From Bacteroidales bacterium (lineage in GTDB: Bacteria; Bacteroidota; Bacteroidia; Bacteroidales; UBA12077), in assembly GCA_030635365.1 (NCBI GenBank), contig DAOVYZ010000004.1, forward strand, positions 1-25,136: a DNA stretch of 25,136 nt, read 5' to 3'. Position numbers and translations under genes: made by a program. The notes under the pieces were generated by a model. That model saw only the letters and a program-made list of their open reading frames with translations. It was not told the origin of the DNA and made no database searches. How positions within the stretch are numbered: the stretch's first letter is position 1; every line of letters begins with the position of its first letter. Below are positions 7,483-15,925 of the stretch, piece by piece.

Positions 7483-10341
7483 ATGGTAACAGGAAAAGCA
7501 ACAAGGCTTAGCAAAGCAGCAAGGGAATTCAATGTTGGAATATCTACAATAATCGAATTCCTTCAGAAGAAGGGTTTTGATATTGATTCAAATCCTAATA
7601 CAAAGATATCGCCGGAACTTTATGAATTATTAGTTCGTGAATATAGTTCTGATTTAAATGTTAAGAAGGAATCGGAAAAATTGAACTTGCATCAGTTCCG
7701 AACAAAGAATGAGGCAATATCAATAAATGATATTGATGAAGAAGGTCAAGATATTGAAGAAAAAGATGGAGATGTTGAGGATGCTTTTAATACTGAGGAA
7801 GAAATAACTATTAAGGATGCAAGTATTACTACTAAGCCTATAATTGAAAAAGAAACAAAGAACCAAGAGCCGGAAATCAAAGAAGAATCAAAATCTGCTG
7901 ATAAAGAAAAAAATGATGAAAGTCAACAAAGTATAGAGGATGATGAGGCAAATGAGAAATTAAAAGTAGTTGGCAAAATTGATTTAGCTTCTATAAACCA
8001 AAAAACCAGGCCAGATAAAAAGACAAAGAAACAAAAAGAGGAAGAGCGAAAATTTGCAGAACAAAAAAAGAAAAAAGATGAAGTAAAAGAAAAACCCCAA
8101 GAAGAAACTACTGCAAAAGAAGTGGGAGTTGAGGGGAAGGATGAAGGTACAACAACTAAAAAAGATCAAGGACTATATAAATCTGAGATAAAAAAACTTT
8201 CAGGACCAACTGTTGTTGGAAAAATAAACTTGCCGGAGCCTCCTAAAGAAAAGAAAAAAGAACCGATAGCATCATCTGATGAGCAAAAGAATAAGAAAAA
8301 GAAGCGTAAAAGGATACATAAAGATAGAGGTAGAGTAGAGGTAGATAAGAAGACAGAAGGAAGTGCATCTACAGAAAAGAAAAAGGACAGGGAACATTTT
8401 AAATCAAAGAAAAAGAAGAAAAGGCAATTGCGTCCTGAAGTAAGTGAGGAGGATGTTCAAAAGCAGATTAAAGATACGCTTGCAAGATTAACAGCTAAAG
8501 GGAAATCGAAAGGAGCTAAATATAGAAAAGAAAAACGTGATGCGATAAGCCAAAAGCAACAAGAGGAACTTGAAAAGCAAGAAGCAGAGAAGCAAATTCT
8601 TAAGGTAACAGAATTTGTTTCAGTAAATGAACTTGCCAGCATGATGGAAGTTCCTGCAACAGATGTAATATCTGTATGCATGAATATGGGGTTACTAGTT
8701 TCTATAAACCAAAGGCTTGATGCTGAAACAATGGCCTTGGTTGCTGATGAGTTCAATTATAAGGTTGAATTTATTAGTGTTGAAGTTCAGGAAGCGATTA
8801 AAGAAGTTACCGATGAAGATGAACAATTACTGCCTCGATCTCCTATTGTTACTGTAATGGGACATGTTGACCATGGAAAAACATCATTGTTAGATTATGT
8901 GCGAAAAGCAAATGTAATAGCCGGGGAGGCTGGTGGCATAACTCAGCATATTGGAGCGTATAGTGTAAAATTGGATAATGGAAAAACAATTACCTTTCTC
9001 GATACTCCGGGTCACGAAGCATTTACAGCAATGCGTGCCAGGGGAGCGCAGGTAACAGATGTAGTTATTATTGTGGTATCGGCCGACGATAACGTAATGC
9101 CGCAAACAGTAGAAGCAATAAATCATGCAAGTGCAGCTGGAGTACCTATTATTTTTGCAATTAATAAGATTGATAAATCTGGGGCAAATCCAGAAAAAAT
9201 TAAGGAAGAGTTAGCAAATATGAATTATCTTGTTGAAGCATGGGGAGGGAAATACCAATCACAGGATATTTCAGCTAAACAAGGAACTAATGTTGATTTA
9301 TTATTAGAAAAAGTATTGCTTGAATCTGAGTTATTAGAGCTTAAGGCAAATCCGGATAAAAGAGCCTTAGGTACAGTGATTGAGTCAGAGCTTGATAAAG
9401 GAAGAGGATATATTTCAACAATTTTGGTTGAAGCAGGAACATTGAGAATAAGTGATGTTATACTTGCGGGAAGTTATTTCGGGCATGTTAAAGCAATGTA
9501 TAATGAAAGGGGAAAACGAATTGAGGAGGCTGGCCCATCAAGCCCTGTCCAAATCCTTGGTTTAAACGGAGCACCTCAGGCAGGTGATAAGTTTAATGTA
9601 ATGGATAGTGATAAAGAAGCTCGTGAAATTACAAATAAACGCGAACAGCTTCAACGAGAACAAAGTTTACGAACGCAAAAGCATATTACACTTGATGAAA
9701 TTGGAAGACGTATAGCAATTGGGAACTTCCAGGAGATTAACATTATAGTTAAAGGTGATGTGGATGGCTCTATCGAAGCACTGTCTGATTCATTAATTAA
9801 ATTAGGAACTGAAGAAATTCAGGTAAATATAATACATAAAGGTGTAGGTCAAATTTCTGAATCTGATGTATTATTAGCAGCAACATCAAATGCAATTATA
9901 ATTGGATTTCAGGTACGTCCTTCAATGAATGCTCGTAAATTGGCTGAAAAAGAGGAAATTGATATTAGATTATATTCTATAATTTATGATGCCATAAACG
10001 AAGTACGTGATGCAATGGAGGGAATGCTTTCACCTGACATTAAAGAGGAAATAGTCACAACTGTTGAGGTACGGGATGTATTTAAAATAAAGAAGACCGG
10101 TACAGTGGCTGGATGTATGGTTAAAGAAGGAAAAATTACCAGAAATACAAGAGTTCGTGTAATACGTGACGGTATTGTTATATATACAGGAGAATTGGGA
10201 TCACTAAAACGATTCAAAGATGATGTTAAGGAAGTTGTATCTGGCTACGAATGCGGTTTGAATGTAGAGAATTTCAACGATATAAAAGTAGGGGATATTG
10301 TAGAGGGTTATCAGGAGGTTGAGGTTAAAAAGAAATTGTAA
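7483..10341 (+). CDS. infB: Translation initiation factor IF-2
   Basis: IF-2 is the GTPase that brings initiator tRNA to the 30S subunit and promotes 50S joining. The 952-residue protein starts with a small IF2N domain (4-60, RLSKAAREFNVG). A long Lys/Glu-rich, low-complexity linker follows (about 70-370), then a second IF2N-like domain (about 378-430). The G domain shows G1 GHVDHGKT (460-467), G3 DTPGH (507-511), G4 NKID (561-564) and G5 SAKQG. Domains II to IV follow to the C-terminus. Length and layout are normal for Bacteroidetes. It is the last gene of the operon and is followed 25 nt later by an intrinsic terminator. Confidence 0.98.
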   Translation: MVTGKATRLSKAAREFNVGISTIIEFLQKKGFDIDSNPNTKISPELYELLVREYSSDLNVKKESEKLNLHQFRTKNEAISINDIDEEGQDIEEKDGDVEDAFNTEEEITIKDASITTKPIIEKETKNQEPEIKEESKSADKEKNDESQQSIEDDEANEKLKVVGKIDLASINQKTRPDKKTKKQKEEERKFAEQKKKKDEVKEKPQEETTAKEVGVEGKDEGTTTKKDQGLYKSEIKKLSGPTVVGKINLPEPPKEKKKEPIASSDEQKNKKKKRKRIHKDRGRVEVDKKTEGSASTEKKKDREHFKSKKKKKRQLRPEVSEEDVQKQIKDTLARLTAKGKSKGAKYRKEKRDAISQKQQEELEKQEAEKQILKVTEFVSVNELASMMEVPATDVISVCMNMGLLVSINQRLDAETMALVADEFNYKVEFISVEVQEAIKEVTDEDEQLLPRSPIVTVMGHVDHGKTSLLDYVRKANVIAGEAGGITQHIGAYSVKLDNGKTITFLDTPGHEAFTAMRARGAQVTDVVIIVVSADDNVMPQTVEAINHASAAGVPIIFAINKIDKSGANPEKIKEELANMNYLVEAWGGKYQSQDISAKQGTNVDLLLEKVLLESELLELKANPDKRALGTVIESELDKGRGYISTILVEAGTLRISDVILAGSYFGHVKAMYNERGKRIEEAGPSSPVQILGLNGAPQAGDKFNVMDSDKEAREITNKREQLQREQSLRTQKHITLDEIGRRIAIGNFQEINIIVKGDVDGSIEALSDSLIKLGTEEIQVNIIHKGVGQISESDVLLAATSNAIIIGFQVRPSMNARKLAEKEEIDIRLYSIIYDAINEVRDAMEGMLSPDIKEEIVTTVEVRDVFKIKKTGTVAGCMVKEGKITRNTRVRVIRDGIVIYTGELGSLKRFKDDVKEVVSGYECGLNVENFNDIKVGDIVEGYQEVEVKKKL

Positions 10342-10366
10342 ATAAAATTAATGCTGTATTATTATA

Positions 10367-10394
10367 AGCGGTCTTAATTTTGAGATCGCTTTTT
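10367..10394 (+). terminator. Rho-independent terminator of rimP-nusA-infB
   Basis: AGCGGTCT (10367-10374) pairs with AGATCGCT (10383-10390) through 8 bp including one G-U pair. The loop is 8 nt and a T run follows at 10390-10394. It ends just before the susD stop codon at 10398, which is read from the other strand. Confidence 0.8.
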
Positions 10395-10397
10395 GAT

Positions 10398-11816
10398 TTA
10401 ATATCCTTCATTTTGTACTAATATTCCATTTGATGCTTCAATTTCTCTTTCAGGTATAGGAAGAACCAAATTGGGTGCGTCAAAAGATAATAAGCCAATA
10501 TTCTGTTGCCATCTTTTTAAATCATGAAGCCGAAAGCCTTCAAATGCCAATTCTAACAGTCTTTCTTTTCTAATATCATTACGGGTAATAGGACCTGAGA
10601 TTGGAGTTGCATTAGCTCTTCTCCTGATAAGATTTATATCATTCAAAGGAGTATCTCCATGATTTGTCCCTGCCTCAAAGTTGCCTTCTGCCCTTACTAA
10701 ATACATTTCTGCTAATCTTATAACAACAATGTTAGAATACTGATTGCCAAATTTTGCAAGATTTATACCCCCGCTATTAACCAATGTTCCTATTCCTCTA
10801 TAATACATTTCTGTTATATTATCTATAGTCGCTGAAGATGCAAGATTATCCTGAAAACCTCCCCTTAGGTCACCAACTTCATAGTTATTCAAAAATGCAG
10901 GATTAATATTTATATCACCTCTTCCTGTTCCTGATAAGCTGGCATAAAGATTAGGCAGCCCGGAAGTACTGCTAGTAACAGTTTGTTGAATGGCAAATAT
11001 GTCTTCAGAAGAATTATTCTCATTATTAAATGCTTCAAGGGGTATAGATGTTAAAGAATAATTTCTTGAAGAAATTATGTAGTTTGCTTCTTGGGCTGCT
11101 AATTCATAACTTCCCTTTTGTAAGTATACACGGGCTAAGATTGCGCTCGCTGCATATGTTGACAGGTTAGTACCATTAGTCTCATAATCCTCCAATAAGG
11201 ATTTAGCAGATAAAAGATCTTCAATTACTTTATTATAAATTGTTTCAACGGGGCTTCTTGTTGTAATAACTGCATCATCAGGAGAGTAAGTTGGTGTTAA
11301 AATTAAAGGAACTGCTAACTGATTGTTTATTTGTCCGCTAACATAAGGAGACCCATAAAATCTTGTCATATCAAAATAAAGCATCGAACGCATACATAAA
11401 GCTTCCCCATGCACTCTATTTCTTTCACTTTCATCAACATATTCAATATTATCAATTATTAAGTTTAATATATTAATTATTTTATAGGCCTTTATCCAGG
11501 TTCTTTCTACCCAAATATTATTAATAGTAATTTCTTTTGGAATAAACTCTTGAACAGTAAGCCCTGTCCCAATAAATGATAAATCACCGGTAGAAGCTAA
11601 CATTTCTGCATATACATTAAAGTATAAAGCATATAATTCACCATTTCCTCTTAATTCATCATATGCCCCCATAAGAGTACTTTGGATATTATCCGAGTTA
11701 TTCATTATAGCATCAGAGTCAAGAAAAAGCTCTGGTTCAATATCCAATTTATTATCACAATTAATTAGTGATAGGAGTAACGTTAAAAGTAATATATATA
11801 TCCTGAATGTCTTCAT
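10398..11816 (-). CDS. SusD/RagB-family outer-membrane lipoprotein
   Basis: SusD-like lipoproteins form the lid over the SusC transporter and bind the ligand outside the cell. Starting at ATG 11816 gives 472 residues with a lipoprotein signal peptide, MKTFRIYILLLTLLLSLINC, and lipidation at Cys20. An upstream in-frame ATG at 11840 would overlap susC and add eight residues before the signal, so 11816 is preferred. It begins 1 nt after the susC stop, indicating translational coupling. The body has the RagB/SusD helical TPR-like layout. The C-terminal third contains RKERLLELAFEGFRLHDLKRW and the usual end PIPEREIEASNG...QNEGY. Ligand specificity cannot be read from sequence. If the susC nonsense codon is real, this protein may lack a working partner. 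Confidence 0.93.
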   Translation of the reverse strand: MKTFRIYILLLTLLLSLINCDNKLDIEPELFLDSDAIMNNSDNIQSTLMGAYDELRGNGELYALYFNVYAEMLASTGDLSFIGTGLTVQEFIPKEITINNIWVERTWIKAYKIINILNLIIDNIEYVDESERNRVHGEALCMRSMLYFDMTRFYGSPYVSGQINNQLAVPLILTPTYSPDDAVITTRSPVETIYNKVIEDLLSAKSLLEDYETNGTNLSTYAASAILARVYLQKGSYELAAQEANYIISSRNYSLTSIPLEAFNNENNSSEDIFAIQQTVTSSTSGLPNLYASLSGTGRGDININPAFLNNYEVGDLRGGFQDNLASSATIDNITEMYYRGIGTLVNSGGINLAKFGNQYSNIVVIRLAEMYLVRAEGNFEAGTNHGDTPLNDINLIRRRANATPISGPITRNDIRKERLLELAFEGFRLHDLKRWQQNIGLLSFDAPNLVLPIPEREIEASNGILVQNEGY

Positions 11817-11817
11817 G

Positions 11818-14800
11818 CTAAAACTCAATTTTAAGTCCAATCATAAATGTTTTTGCCTGTGGGACTGTATAATATGCAACACCTTTAATAATATTCTTAT
11901 TTTGAGTACTTCTCCCGAGCCCTAATAAATTTACTTCTGGGTCCCAACCATCGTATTTAGTAAAAGTTAAAAGATTTTGAACTGAAAGATATATTCTAAA
12001 TTTTTCTAATTTTATTTTGGAAATATAATTTCCCGGAAAGTTATACCCCAAAGTTATATTTTTTAATCGTAAATAGGATCCATCTTGTAGCCATCTGGAA
12101 GAAACTCCACTGCCGTTAGCAGAACTTAATTCTGCTCTTGGAATATCTGTTATATCTCCAGGATTTTGCCAACGATTAAGCTGATCTAAAGTTTGGTTAT
12201 CAAACCAGTTCATATTGTTTGAATAGTATCTGCCACTATAGTTAAATATTTCATTTCCATATACAAAACTGAATAAAAAGCTTAAGTCGATATTATTGTA
12301 TTTAAAATTATTTGTAATACCGCCAATAAAGTCTGGATTAGGAGATCCTACAATTTGTAACTCAGCTAAATTATAATCTGATGTAGTTAGATTGTTATCC
12401 GCAGAAATATAGTATAAAGCATCACCGGTTTGCGGGTCGACACCTGCATATTTTCGCATAATAAAAACCCCAATTTCTTCACCTTCACGTACCCGATTAA
12501 TTGCAGGCCATTCACTTATGATATCAGTTCCATTAACATTTAATACTTTATTTTCATTAAATGCAATATTGAAATTAGTATTCCATTGAAACTTTCCTGA
12601 CAGATTGCTACTGTTTAAAGCAAACTCAAAACCACTATTTTCTAATTTACCCACGTTTTCCATAACAGATAAATAACCTGACATTGCAGGTAGTGTTCTA
12701 TTAAGCAATAAATCAGTAGTGAGTTTATAATAATAGTCAATTTCACCGGAAATTCTATTATTGAGAAATCCAAAATCTAAACCAATATCATATTGAGTTG
12801 TGGTTTCCCATTTTAAATCAAGACTTTCAAGTCTTAAAGGTTTTAATCCGGAAATTCCTGCGTAGTTTGATGTCTCATACAAACCTAAGGAAGCATAGTT
12901 TGATATTTCGGAATTTCCAGTTACTCCGTAGCTACCTCTAATTTTTAAGAAACTTACAATTTTATTTTTCTCAAGAATTTTTTCTTTTGACATAATCCAT
13001 CCTGCTGAAATAGCAGGGAAAAATGCATATTTATTATTTGCTCCAAATCTTGACGATTCATCAATACGGCCACTTAAGGAAATTAGATATTTGTTATTAA
13101 GTTTAATATTGCTCCTGCCAAAATAAGAAATATAGCTATATGCTTCTCCATATCCAGAATATTCTAATACTTCGGAAGCTGCACTTACAACATGAAAATA
13201 GTCGTTAGAAAGATTCTTCCCGTATAGCGAGAAAAAATCTAAATCTGATTCTTGGTACGACATACCGGCAACAAGCTCAATATTATGAATATCTTGAAAA
13301 TTTAGCTTATAGGAAAAATAATTATTTAGGTTATAATTCAATACTCTAACATCTCTACTTAGAATTTTCCCAGATGGAGTTCCTGTATTGGTTTGGCTTC
13401 CCCAATAATTTCTTTCTTCTTGATTCAACAGATCATAACCAAATTCACTTCTAAAACTTAAGTTGGAGAATATTTCAATATTTGCATAAATATTTCCAAT
13501 ACCATGATTGGTTACAGTATTTTCATTTGCATGAACTGATGAAATTAAAGCATTGTAATACAATGTATTTGAATTATATTCTCCTGTGCTGGGATCAATA
13601 AACGGAGTTACGCTCGGCATGGCTACAAGTTGCATTGGATTAGCAAAAGCATCATCATTAGGTAGCCTGTCAAGGCTGCTATGTGTGAATGAATTGCTCA
13701 TCCCAAAAGATATTTTTTCAGTGGTATTTACAGATAAATTTAAATTCCCATTGTATCTGTCATAATGATTTCCTAATAAAATACCATCCTTATTAGTATA
13801 CGATATGCCTGTATAATATGTAATCTTTTCATTTCCACCACTTGCATTCAGATTCATATTGATTGATTGAGCATCTTGAAATGATTTATTTTGCCAATTG
13901 TAATTTCCCTCTTCTCTCCATCCATTTACTTTAGAATCAAACCATTCTTCTTTTGATAGTCCTTCAAAATAACCCATATTATCTGCGGCATTGTCATAAG
14001 ATTCATTTAAAAGTTCCAGATATTGCACCGAGCTTAAAAATTCCATTTTATTAGTTGGCTGGCTCCAACCTCTGGATAAATTTGCAGCAAATTTTGTTTT
14101 CCCTGTTTTTCCAGTTTTTGTAGTTATAATAACTACTCCATTTGATGCTCTTGAACCATAAATTGCAGCAGCTGATGCATCTTTTAAAATTTGTAATGAT
14201 TCAATATTGTTGAAGTCAATATTAGATAATGGATTGGTAGGGTGATTATTTGAATTTGCTATATCCTGATTGATTATGGGTACTCCATCAATTACAAATA
14301 ATGGCTGATTGCTAGCGGAAATAGAGGAAGCACCTCTAACTTGTATAGATATATCTTCACCTAAACGGCCACTGGATTGCTGGATAAATATACCAGAGGT
14401 TTTTCCTTGCAAGGCTGATTCAATACTGTGTACAGGTATTTCATTTAGATTTTCAGTATTTACTTTAACTATTGATCCGGTTAATTCTGATTTTATTTGA
14501 CTACCGTAACCGATTATAATTATTTCATCTAATTTTAATTGTTCAGGCCGCAATTGTACATTAATTTCAGTTTCATTATTTATATCAATAGTTTGTTGCT
14601 TCATACCCACACAACTAAAAACTAATGCAATTGTAAGTTTGGATACAGATATACTATATTCTCCATTTATATCTGTGGCTGTGCCTGATATGTTATTCTC
14701 TTGTGTAATTACAGTAACTCCAGGAATGGGTTCGTTTGTTTCAAAATCTGTAACTAAGCCTTTGATTGTAATTATTGAATCTGGCTTTAAAGAAGATGCT

Positions 14801-15051
14801 TCATTAACTTTTTCTAAATAAGTGAGGACAATCTGTTTATCGACAATCTCAAAGTTAATTAAGGTTTGTTCTTTGAGTTGATTTAGTACCTCAAAAATAG
14901 TAATGGAATTTGCAGTTATACTGATTTTTTGAGAAACATCTATTTTTTTAGTATTATAAAAAAAACGATATTCACTTTGGGTTTCAATTTCTTTTAAAAC
15001 ATTCTCAAGAGAAGCATCTTTAAAGTTTAGGTTAAGTAAGGTGTCTTGCAA
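11818..15051 (-). CDS. SusC/RagA-family TonB-linked transporter with STN domain; frame opened 5' by an in-frame TAG
   Basis: SusC-type proteins import nutrients across the outer membrane using TonB energy. The open frame has 1077 codons. Counting from TTG 15051, it holds an STN (secretin/TonB N-terminal) signalling domain (2-80), a carboxypeptidase-regulatory-like beta-sandwich (about 93-170, ITIKGLVTDFETNEPIPGV), a TonB-box-like LDEIIIIGYG (174-183), a plug domain (about 185-310, with VRGASSI and AAIYGSRASNGVVIITT) and a beta-barrel ending in the aromatic FMIGLKIEF. The STN domain is the type that contacts a FecR anti-sigma factor, fitting the neighbouring fecR and sigma genes. There is no signal peptide in this frame. 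The missing signal is encoded in the same frame at 15153-15055, separated by a single TAG at 15054-15052. TTG at 15051 is only the first codon after the stop, so it is a nominal start. No other disruption was seen. Confidence 0.9.
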   Translation of the reverse strand: MQDTLLNLNFKDASLENVLKEIETQSEYRFFYNTKKIDVSQKISITANSITIFEVLNQLKEQTLINFEIVDKQIVLTYLEKVNEASSLKPDSIITIKGLVTDFETNEPIPGVTVITQENNISGTATDINGEYSISVSKLTIALVFSCVGMKQQTIDINNETEINVQLRPEQLKLDEIIIIGYGSQIKSELTGSIVKVNTENLNEIPVHSIESALQGKTSGIFIQQSSGRLGEDISIQVRGASSISASNQPLFVIDGVPIINQDIANSNNHPTNPLSNIDFNNIESLQILKDASAAAIYGSRASNGVVIITTKTGKTGKTKFAANLSRGWSQPTNKMEFLSSVQYLELLNESYDNAADNMGYFEGLSKEEWFDSKVNGWREEGNYNWQNKSFQDAQSINMNLNASGGNEKITYYTGISYTNKDGILLGNHYDRYNGNLNLSVNTTEKISFGMSNSFTHSSLDRLPNDDAFANPMQLVAMPSVTPFIDPSTGEYNSNTLYYNALISSVHANENTVTNHGIGNIYANIEIFSNLSFRSEFGYDLLNQEERNYWGSQTNTGTPSGKILSRDVRVLNYNLNNYFSYKLNFQDIHNIELVAGMSYQESDLDFFSLYGKNLSNDYFHVVSAASEVLEYSGYGEAYSYISYFGRSNIKLNNKYLISLSGRIDESSRFGANNKYAFFPAISAGWIMSKEKILEKNKIVSFLKIRGSYGVTGNSEISNYASLGLYETSNYAGISGLKPLRLESLDLKWETTTQYDIGLDFGFLNNRISGEIDYYYKLTTDLLLNRTLPAMSGYLSVMENVGKLENSGFEFALNSSNLSGKFQWNTNFNIAFNENKVLNVNGTDIISEWPAINRVREGEEIGVFIMRKYAGVDPQTGDALYYISADNNLTTSDYNLAELQIVGSPNPDFIGGITNNFKYNNIDLSFLFSFVYGNEIFNYSGRYYSNNMNWFDNQTLDQLNRWQNPGDITDIPRAELSSANGSGVSSRWLQDGSYLRLKNITLGYNFPGNYISKIKLEKFRIYLSVQNLLTFTKYDGWDPEVNLLGLGRSTQNKNIIKGVAYYTVPQAKTFMIGLKIEF

Positions 15052-15153
15052 CTAATTAGTTTTAGCTGAAACTGAGGAAATAACTACAAGTATTAATATC
15101 AAGGGCAGGATAAAATTTAAATTAATAAATGTAATTAAATACTTCAAATTCAT
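15052..15153 (-). pseudogene. Orphaned signal-peptide start of the SusC gene, ended by TAG
   Basis: ATG at 15153 opens a 33-codon frame encoding a basic, then strongly hydrophobic signal peptide (MNLKYLITFINL... ILILVVISSVSA, then KTN). A signal peptidase I site is likely after VSA. The frame is the same as susC and ends in TAG at 15054-15052, directly followed by TTG CAA GAC ACC, where the STN domain begins. The original gene was very probably 11818-15153. Possible explanations are a recent nonsense mutation, a base-calling error or amber suppression. Confidence 0.8.
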
Positions 15154-15255
15154 TATCACATTAGTTTTGCTTGATTTTTTTATAATTTATAGCCCATAAA
15201 TTTAATAAAACCTATTTAAATTAATAATCTTTTAATTTTTAACTAAGTAGCTTGT

Positions 15256-15268
15256 TTGGGGTTTTTAA
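15256..15268 (-). promoter_or_regulatory. TTAAAAACCCCAA motif upstream of susC (candidate ECF promoter element)
   Basis: The 13-mer TTAAAAACCCCAA reads on the minus strand about 100 nt before the signal-peptide ATG of susC. The identical 13-mer recurs on the minus strand upstream of fecR (19820-19832). It could be the -35 part of a promoter for the ECF sigma factor encoded just upstream. This is inferred only from recurrence and position. Confidence 0.35.
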
Positions 15269-15318
15269 AAACTAACTCCTGATGGTATTTTTAATATTTT
15301 AAGATAGCTATTAGAATT

Positions 15319-15344
15319 CAAAACTAATAAACTAAAATTGCAAA
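15319..15344 (-). promoter_or_regulatory. Weak housekeeping promoter-like sequence before susC
   Basis: TAGTTTTG (15326-15319) fits the -7 consensus and TTTG lies at 15344-15341, but the 14-nt spacer is too short. It overlaps the sigma gene's 3' end and would give a leader of about 160 nt for susC. Confidence 0.2.
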
Positions 15345-15895
15345 TGTTTATCAGAAAAGCTGGTCATAAATTTAATAGCTAAAGTCATCTGATTTTCAAC
15401 AGTTTTTATTGATATGTTTAATTTTTCTGAAATTTCTTTATTGCTTAAGCCTTTGATTTTTTTTAGGTAATATATTTGTTTTCTGCGTTGTGGTAATTTA
15501 TTTATCTGTTGCATTGCTAAGTTTGAGAGATCAGAATATATTATAGAACTCTCTGTTTGATTATGAGATTGACTAAATATATTTCGAATTTCCATAATGT
15601 ATCGCATTTCATTTTTCCTTTTACGATATAAGTTTAATACCTTATTTTTTGTTAAAGTAAAAAGAAAAGCACTCAAAGATGTGTCTTTTTCTAGTTCCTT
15701 TCTACATTCCCAAAGTTTCAAAAAAATATCTTGTACAATACATTCGGCTTCTTGTTCCGGAATGGAAAATTTGCGGGCAAAATAAAAAACTTTCTGTCCG
15801 TATAAGTCAAAAATTTCCTTAAAGGCATAAGAATCACTTTTAATCAACTTTTTGATTAAAAGTGGTTCCCTTTCATTTAACTTGTTTTTTTCCAC
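15332..15895 (-). CDS. ECF RNA polymerase sigma factor (sigma-70 family)
   Basis: This 187-residue protein has the two-domain layout of extracytoplasmic-function sigma factors. Sigma region 2 spans about 24-92 (AFKEIFDLYGQKVFYFARKF, then ECIVQDIFLKLWE). Region 4 spans about 126-175, with the helix-turn-helix GLSNKEISEKLNISIKTVENQM near 149-170. It should direct RNA polymerase to a few local promoters when released by the FecR anti-sigma factor at 18649-19659. The start is GTG at 15895; there is no earlier usable ATG and the next Met is in the middle of the protein. It sits 30 nt after the peptidase stop and upstream of susC. In most Bacteroidetes loci the sigma gene comes before the fecR gene. 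Here it comes two genes after. Confidence 0.93.
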   Translation of the reverse strand: MEKNKLNEREPLLIKKLIKSDSYAFKEIFDLYGQKVFYFARKFSIPEQEAECIVQDIFLKLWECRKELEKDTSLSAFLFTLTKNKVLNLYRKRKNEMRYIMEIRNIFSQSHNQTESSIIYSDLSNLAMQQINKLPQRRKQIYYLKKIKGLSNKEISEKLNISIKTVENQMTLAIKFMTSFSDKHLQF

Positions 15896-15925
15896 GTTCT
15901 AACTAAGATAACCTATACATGTGAC

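Noticed and set aside
7690..8600. Lys/Glu-rich repetitive region in infB as a separate gene or repeat element
   Set aside because: Long charged linkers before the G domain are usual in IF-2 of this phylum.
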